Source: Alistipes sp.
Lineage (GTDB): Bacteria > Bacteroidota > Bacteroidia > Bacteroidales > Rikenellaceae
Direction: 5' to 3'
Assembly (NCBI GenBank): GCA_020026375.1
Contig: JAHHQN010000028.1
Location: forward strand, 1 to 26,636
DNA length: 26,636 nucleotides
Shown here in pieces: positions 22,636-26,636 of the stretch. The position numbers and the translations under genes are program-made. Each line of letters begins with the position of its first letter. The stretch's first letter is position 1. The notes under the pieces were generated by a model that was given only the letters and a program-made list of their open reading frames with translations, ran no database searches and was not told where the DNA came from.

Positions 22636-23829
22636 ATGAATATTCTCTATTATTGTGATGAGTATCCTCCGGCCAAAACCGGCGGAATCGGCAGCGTGAC
22701 ACGCATTGTCGCGGAGGAGATGGTCAGAAGGGGACACAAGGTGTATGTGGTCGGCTATTATCCCTACAACTACGAACTGCCACAGTATTCCGAAATAAAC
22801 GGAGTCGGTGTCTATCGTCTGAATATGGGCCTTCGCAAGGGTCTCATTCGCAATAAGATATATCGCAACCTGCATAAGGTGGGGCTGTCCAACTGTTTTA
22901 TCCAGAGGGAATTGGACTACACCGAGGATTTTATCCGTCGGTTGGTGGCCGACAGGGACATCGACGTGTTGGAACTGACGGATTACTATGCGTTTGATGT
23001 GGCCCGCAAGAAGTTGAGGTTTCGCAAATTCGATGTGCCGACCGTCCTCAGGGTGCATGGTTCCCTGTCGTTCCTCAATTCGTTGAGCGGCAGTGAGCAG
23101 CGCGGCTGCGATGTCAATGATGCTTTGCATTTCATGCGCTGCGACTATCTGTCGGTGGTGAGCCGCTATTCGCTGCAATACATCGAAAGCAACTTCGATA
23201 CGGAGCATTTCAAGGGCAAGAATGTGATTTACAACCCCGTGGAAGAGGATTTCTTCCACCGTTGTCCCCCTGCAACCGACTCCCGAACCATTCTTTTTGT
23301 CGGTCGGCTGATAGAGACCAAGGGGTGTTACTCGCTGTTGAAGGCTTTTGACAGGATTGCCCCCGAGTATCGGGACTGGAAGCTGGTGATGGCCGGCAGC
23401 GGCAATCAGAAATTGGCCGCTTCGTTCGTCTCTCCCGAGAACCGTGCGCAGGTGTCGTTTACGGGTTTCTGCGACCGGGAGGAACTCAAGCGGCAGATCG
23501 ACAACTGTTCGTTTGCCTGTTTCCCCTCCTATTTCGAGAACTTCTCGATGGCCGCCCTCGAGGTGATGGCCCGACAGAAGGCGCTCATCTTCACGGAGCG
23601 GACCTCCGGTCGGGAGGTCATCGACGACGGGGTGGACGGTCTGCTGGTCAACCCCGAGGACATCGGGCAGATTGTCGGCAAGCTGACATTGCTGATTGAA
23701 AACAGGGCATTGCGCGACCGAATGGCCGACAACGCCTACTTCAAGGTGAAGAACAACTTCTCGACCCCTGCGATTTGTGACCGTATGGAGGAGTTCTATC
23801 GGAGCATTCTCGCTCCGAAGAACCGATGA
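22636..23829 (+). CDS. GT4-family glycosyltransferase
   Basis: Predicted 397-residue GT-B fold enzyme that moves a sugar from a nucleotide-sugar donor to a glycan, probably surface polysaccharide. The start at 22636 (MNILYYCDEYPPAKTGGIGS) gives the standard first strand and Gly loop of the family; the 57 codons upstream run through the promoter-like region. The donor-binding half has TILFVGRLIETKGCYSLL (218-235), VMAGSGNQ (251-258) and the EX7E motif Glu301-Glu309 in YFENFSMAALEV, followed by SGREVIDDGVDGLLV. The acceptor is not predictable. It is transcribed alone, converging on the next gene with 10 bases between stops and no terminator visible there. Confidence 0.9.
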   Translation: MNILYYCDEYPPAKTGGIGSVTRIVAEEMVRRGHKVYVVGYYPYNYELPQYSEINGVGVYRLNMGLRKGLIRNKIYRNLHKVGLSNCFIQRELDYTEDFIRRLVADRDIDVLELTDYYAFDVARKKLRFRKFDVPTVLRVHGSLSFLNSLSGSEQRGCDVNDALHFMRCDYLSVVSRYSLQYIESNFDTEHFKGKNVIYNPVEEDFFHRCPPATDSRTILFVGRLIETKGCYSLLKAFDRIAPEYRDWKLVMAGSGNQKLAASFVSPENRAQVSFTGFCDREELKRQIDNCSFACFPSYFENFSMAALEVMARQKALIFTERTSGREVIDDGVDGLLVNPEDIGQIVGKLTLLIENRALRDRMADNAYFKVKNNFSTPAICDRMEEFYRSILAPKNR

Positions 23830-23839
23830 GGCGTGTGCG

Positions 23840-24868
23840 TCAGTCCAGACTGATGTATTGCGACAGTGCCGAAGCCACAAGCCGGTCGGGACGCAGGTAA
23901 TGGTTGTAGTAGTCGTGGTTGGCCTGTTTCATGGCGTTGACCTGCGAGGGGTGCCGCATCAGTTCGTCGATGTGCCGCATACATGACGAAGGAGTGGTAA
24001 ATTCCAGATAATTCTTCCCCGACACGAAATCATACGGTACTTCGTACTCCAGTTTTTCGGTGATGATGGCTTTGGAGGCCGCCACATATTCGCCGAATCG
24101 CCAGCCGATGGATTTGTGGAGACCTGTTGTGGCGATACATATGTCGGACCGCTTCATCTCCTTGAGATAGTGCTGCCGTCGGGTGACGGCCGTCGGAAGG
24201 ATAAATTCGGGAGCCACCTCACGGGCATGGGGGGAGTCCATCAGACCGCAGACCGAGCAGGGGTATTTCTCTCTTATCTGACGGCACAAATCCGTCCGTT
24301 CGCCATTCATTCGAATCCGCTCTTCGATCTGTCGGGCATCGTCCGACTCCGCGGGATCCCATAATCGGGTGATGTACAGAATCCTGAAATCGCGCTCCTT
24401 GAAGACCGGGCGCTCGCTGATGTCTTCGGGAAAAGTAAAATCCCTGCGGCGGGAGTCGGCCCTGTGACGCAGATTATAGAAGAAGCGTCTGAATCTGTTT
24501 CGGAGCGAGGGGTCGCAAATCCCGTAATTCAAGCCGAGCGGTTTTATCTTTTCACCACCCTTTATCTGTCGGTTGGTCGCCCCGTCACAACTTCTTTTAT
24601 AATAGACGTCGACCTCGGGCAGGAACCGCTCGAGGGTGGTCAGACTCATATTGTAGCCGTCGAGCAGGTCAAACGCAAATCTGACCCCGTCGAACTGTGC
24701 CAACACCAGATGCGGTGTCGGGAATCTGTCGGAATCGTAGGGTATCGATTCAATCTCGAAATCCAGTAGGTGTTGTCTGCGCAACATGAGCAGTCCGATT
24801 TCAATCTGGGCGGTGTGGGTGTGCGGATTTTCGCGGTTGAACAAATAAACAATATTATTACTCTTCAT
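23840..24868 (-). CDS. Glycosyltransferase-like protein
   Basis: Predicted 342-residue protein, probably a divergent GT-B glycosyltransferase. The start at 24868 (MKSNNIVYLFNRENP) was preferred over an in-frame start 24 codons upstream, whose extra residues are low-complexity and basic. The N-terminal half is hard to place. The C-terminal half resembles the Glyco_trans_1_2 type: RILYITRLWDP (162-172), IATTGLHKSIGWRFGEYVAASKAII split (245-269, with Glu260 in the position of the donor-ribose acid), then GKNYLEFTTPSSCMRHI. It converges on the GT4 gene. Its role is probably in the surface glycan pathway that starts here, but substrate is unknown and the family call is moderate. Confidence 0.65.
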   Translation of the reverse strand: MKSNNIVYLFNRENPHTHTAQIEIGLLMLRRQHLLDFEIESIPYDSDRFPTPHLVLAQFDGVRFAFDLLDGYNMSLTTLERFLPEVDVYYKRSCDGATNRQIKGGEKIKPLGLNYGICDPSLRNRFRRFFYNLRHRADSRRRDFTFPEDISERPVFKERDFRILYITRLWDPAESDDARQIEERIRMNGERTDLCRQIREKYPCSVCGLMDSPHAREVAPEFILPTAVTRRQHYLKEMKRSDICIATTGLHKSIGWRFGEYVAASKAIITEKLEYEVPYDFVSGKNYLEFTTPSSCMRHIDELMRHPSQVNAMKQANHDYYNHYLRPDRLVASALSQYISLD

Positions 24869-25044
24869 CTTGTTTTTGATACCTTTATCGTTGTACTGCG
24901 GGGAGAGTGCGTGCTGAGGTTGTTGTCTTCTCCGGAGCATCGGTCTCCCTGTCTTGGTGCCGCAATGTAATGATTTTTTTTGGATTCCTTCATCTCGTCC
25001 GCCACTTTTGCGGCGTCAGCGTCCGTCTCGGTGTGAAAAACATG

Positions 25045-25052
25045 TATCTTTG
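25045..25052 (+). promoter_or_regulatory. Candidate -7 promoter box of the DUF1810 gene
   Basis: TATCTTTG matches TAnnTTTG exactly, 22 bases before the first ATG, the same spacing as in front of the GT4 gene. No -33 TTTG at the usual distance. Confidence 0.5.
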
Positions 25053-25074
25053 CCGATAGAATCAAAATACGTGT

Positions 25075-25518
25075 ATGATGACTTCAGTAAAATACGATTT
25101 GGGACGATTTGTCGATGCACATCGTCGGATATATGCGGCGGCACTGGAAGAAATTCGCAGTGGAAGGAAGCGGTCACATTGGATATGGTACATATTTCCG
25201 CAGTTGAGGGGATTGGGTCATAGCCGTAATTCCGATTATTATGGTATTGTCAATCGTGAGGAGGCCCTGATGTTCCTGCACGAACCGACCCTCGGACGGA
25301 ATCTTCGTGAGATAACAGAAGCGGTACTTGCCATCAACGGAGAGTCTGTTGAGGAGATTTTGGGGGAGATTGATGCCCTGAAATTCCGCTCGTCGATGAC
25401 GCTTTTCGATGCCGTATGCCCGAATGACATATTCGCAGATGTCTTGCGGAAATACTACGGCGGCAAAGCCGACGAACTGACGCTGAAGATGCTGGAGCAG
25501 GCCGGTGACAAACGGTGA
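25075..25518 (+). CDS. DUF1810 family protein
   Basis: Predicted 147-residue cytoplasmic protein. The family signature HWIWYIFPQLRGLGHS (35-50) with SDYYGI after it, and KFRSSMTLFDAV in the C-terminal third, identify DUF1810, a small widely spread family of unknown biochemical function. Two adjacent ATG codons (25075 and 25078) could each start it. It is a single-gene transcription unit with its own -7 box and a strong terminator downstream. Nothing links it to the glycosyltransferases except position. Confidence 0.88.
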   Translation: MMTSVKYDLGRFVDAHRRIYAAALEEIRSGRKRSHWIWYIFPQLRGLGHSRNSDYYGIVNREEALMFLHEPTLGRNLREITEAVLAINGESVEEILGEIDALKFRSSMTLFDAVCPNDIFADVLRKYYGGKADELTLKMLEQAGDKR

Positions 25519-25624
25519 GGGCTGCCGTTCGCAGGTGTGGGGGGTCCCGTCCTCTTTCGGGCGGGGGCGGAGTGCGTCTGACCGTGTCGTTGGCATTTTG
25601 CTGTGTATTCGTCAAGGGATATAT

Positions 25625-25662
25625 AAAAAGCGAGGAGTGTTTTATACACTTCCTCGCTTTTT
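25625..25662. terminator. Bidirectional terminator after the DUF1810 gene
   Basis: Arms AAAAAGCGAGGAGTG and CACTTCCTCGCTTTTT pair with one bulged base around a 7-base loop, giving T-runs on both strands. Confidence 0.9.
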
Positions 25663-25668
25663 CATTTC

Positions 25669-26061
25669 TCAAGAGGGAGGTGCGGAATCGTCGGGATCCT
25701 CATCTGTCACGAGTTTGAATACATGAGCGGAGCCTGATAGCGTAAATAGAAGTAGGGGAGTTTCATGTATGCTGGATTCTTTGTCGTTTCCTTTCAAGGG
25801 GCAGCACCGAATCGGGAAAGGATTTGTTGGGTGTCGATAGAGGAACGCCGTCACCGATGACGGCCGACAGTAGGGTGGATATTTCTTTTGAAGAAAGATA
25901 ACTGTCGATGGCTCAAATGTACTATCTTTAAACGAATTAAACAAGAATTGCCCGATATTTATTTCCGATACCACTACTTTCCGTGAGGTTGTAAAAAACA
26001 GATTATCAATATTGTTTTCTGGAGGGCAAGTTATCTTGTGTTCGGTTTTTTCTCGAAGCAA
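25669..26061 (-). other. Doubtful open reading frame without methionine
   Basis: An uninterrupted 130-codon frame that begins at a TTG and contains no internal Met codon. The sequence (LREKTEHKITCPPENN... DEDPDDSAPPS) resembles no family I know. Its stop is 6 bases from the bidirectional terminator at 25625-25662, which is what a real gene would show. The lack of any ATG or good ribosome site argues against coding. It may be a decayed gene or chance. Confidence 0.2.
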
Positions 26062-26077
26062 GAGGCTTCAGACCGCT

Positions 26078-26106
26078 GGAAAATTCGGCAAAATTTTCCT
26101 TTTTTT
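26078..26106 (+). terminator. Rho-independent terminator 1 in the UpxY-like leader
   Basis: Perfect 8-bp stem GGAAAATT / AATTTTCC (26078-26085, 26092-26099) with loop CGGCAA, followed by seven T residues on the plus strand. No gene on the plus strand ends here. Confidence 0.75.
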
Positions 26107-26131
26107 CATCGGATATGCTTCTTAAAACTAT

Positions 26132-26172
26132 AAAAATCAGCCTGTTTTCATTTCTAAAACAGACTGATTTTT
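26132..26172. terminator. Rho-independent terminator 2 in the UpxY-like leader
   Basis: A 17-base arm pair (26132-26148 and 26156-26172, core AATCAGCCTGTTTT / AAAACAGACTGATT) with one mismatch and a 7-base loop. A and T tracts allow function on both strands. It ends about 165 bases before the UpxY-like start. Confidence 0.85.
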
Positions 26173-26338
26173 AATTTATTACACTTGCGTTATCTTTCTT
26201 CAAAAGAAATCGAATAAACGGTCGACATTTAGTCTATTGAATTTGTAACGCGCTGATATATACCCAGATACGAGCATTTGGGTGTACTAAGGGAATACCC
26301 TTATCTCAAGGAAACGGCACAAATCGGTGGGAACAAGT

Positions 26339-26636
26339 TTGAATAATATTGAAGACAGGGACAAACCCTATTGGTTCGTCATGCTGGCTTACAAGCAGGA
26401 ACAAAAAGCCGAGGAAATTCTCAGTTGTTCGGCCGAGTTCAAATATTATATCCCCAAGCACTTTGTTGTGAAGATGAGGAAGGGCCGGAAGGAAAAATGT
26501 CTTGTCCCCTACATCAACAACATCGTATTCATTTATGGCAGTTTTACGGATATCGTTCGATTTAAGGAACGCTATAATTTCATAAAATTTGTCATCTGGA
26601 ACAAAAGCACGGGCCACGAGTATCTGATTGTCCCCG
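26339..26636 (+). CDS. UpxY/NusG-like transcription antiterminator (partial, runs off the window)
   Basis: N-terminal 99 codons of a NusG-family (NGN domain) protein. The segment KPYWFVMLAYKQEQKAEEIL is the typical W-F/Y-V start of UpxY proteins, followed by EFKYYIPKHFVVKMRKGRKE and PYINNIVFIYGSFTDIVRF, in the place of the family block where the long NGN strand reads PLFPGYVFV in housekeeping NusG. In Bacteroides, UpxY proteins act in cis-like fashion to stop premature termination in the leader of their own capsule operon. There is no ATG ahead of the conserved Trp: the frame opens at 26291 and only TTG (26339, behind GGTGGGAAC) or GTG (26327) can serve, with TTG preferred here. Codon use is more AT-rich than upstream genes. 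The capsule genes would lie beyond the window. Confidence 0.75.
   Translation, partial: MNNIEDRDKPYWFVMLAYKQEQKAEEILSCSAEFKYYIPKHFVVKMRKGRKEKCLVPYINNIVFIYGSFTDIVRFKERYNFIKFVIWNKSTGHEYLIVP

Larger units (their letters stand above)
25519..26326. other. About 800-base, largely AT-rich region before the UpxY-like gene
   Basis: It holds the DUF1810 terminator (25625-25662), a doubtful minus-strand reading frame (25669-26061), two tandem plus-strand terminators (26078-26106, 26132-26172), and two small hairpins close to the UpxY-like start: ACCCA/TGGGT (about 26262-26282) and TAAGGG-AATA-CCCTTA (26288-26303). Base composition shifts from the GC-rich neighbours to AT-rich, as is common at polysaccharide loci. 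No TAnnTTTG box with a proper -33 was found; TATCTTTA (25923) and TATCTTTC (26191) are 7 of 8 matches. Confidence 0.6.

Noticed and set aside
22579..24912. The 13-mer GGGGAGAGTGCGT occurs in front of the GT4 gene (22579-22591) and again at 24900-24912.
   Set aside because: The flanks do not match and the positions relative to genes differ, so it is more likely chance than a shared control site.
25663..26338. A possible invertible capsule promoter like those of Bacteroides fragilis.
   Set aside because: I found no pair of long inverted repeats flanking a promoter-sized segment and no invertase gene; only local hairpins are present.

Overview
The window is bacterial and almost certainly from the order Bacteroidales. 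It is GC-rich over most of its length, carries a type V (FimB/Mfa2-Mfa1) fimbrial operon, uses TAnnTTTG-type -7 promoter boxes and weak Shine-Dalgarno sequences, and ends in a UpxY-type antiterminator gene. An Alistipes-like (Rikenellaceae) member is a reasonable guess, but that is inference from gene content, not proof. No tRNA, rRNA, CRISPR array or insertion sequence was seen.

Region 1 (95-4789, minus strand) is a compact fimbrial operon transcribed leftward: a DUF3575 outer-membrane-like protein, a DUF3868/OmpA-like/TPR lipoprotein, a FimB/Mfa2 anchor-type lipoprotein and an Mfa1/FimA-type fimbrillin, closed by a strong bidirectional terminator. Upstream lie a promoter and four phased TGTCA-type half-sites. 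An AraC-family regulator (5125-6006, minus) precedes the operon and has its own terminator.

Region 2 (6364-19588, plus strand) is an efflux locus: TolC-type outer-membrane protein, HlyD/MacA-type adaptor, FtsX/MacB-type permease, LolD/MacB-type ATPase, two more permeases, then an NtrC-type sigma-54 response regulator and its histidine kinase. The promoter region holds a sigma-54-like -24/-12 element and upstream palindromes. It also holds an 18-base sequence that matches one fimbrial operator repeat at 17 positions, in the same orientation relative to transcription. The AraC regulator therefore sits between two operons that share a candidate binding site.

Region 3 (19628-22489, plus) is a tight three-gene run: a CatA-like acetyltransferase, a DUF3667 membrane protein with a zinc ribbon, and a Rob-like AraC+GyrI regulator whose linker looks like an internal promoter and ribosome-binding site.

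Region 4 (22607-26636) starts a surface-polysaccharide neighbourhood: a GT4 glycosyltransferase, a convergent second glycosyltransferase-like gene, a DUF1810 protein, an AT-rich stretch of about 800 bases with two tandem terminators, and the start of a UpxY/NusG-like antiterminator that runs off the window. The tandem terminators in the apparent leader fit the known role of UpxY proteins in reading through their own operon leader.
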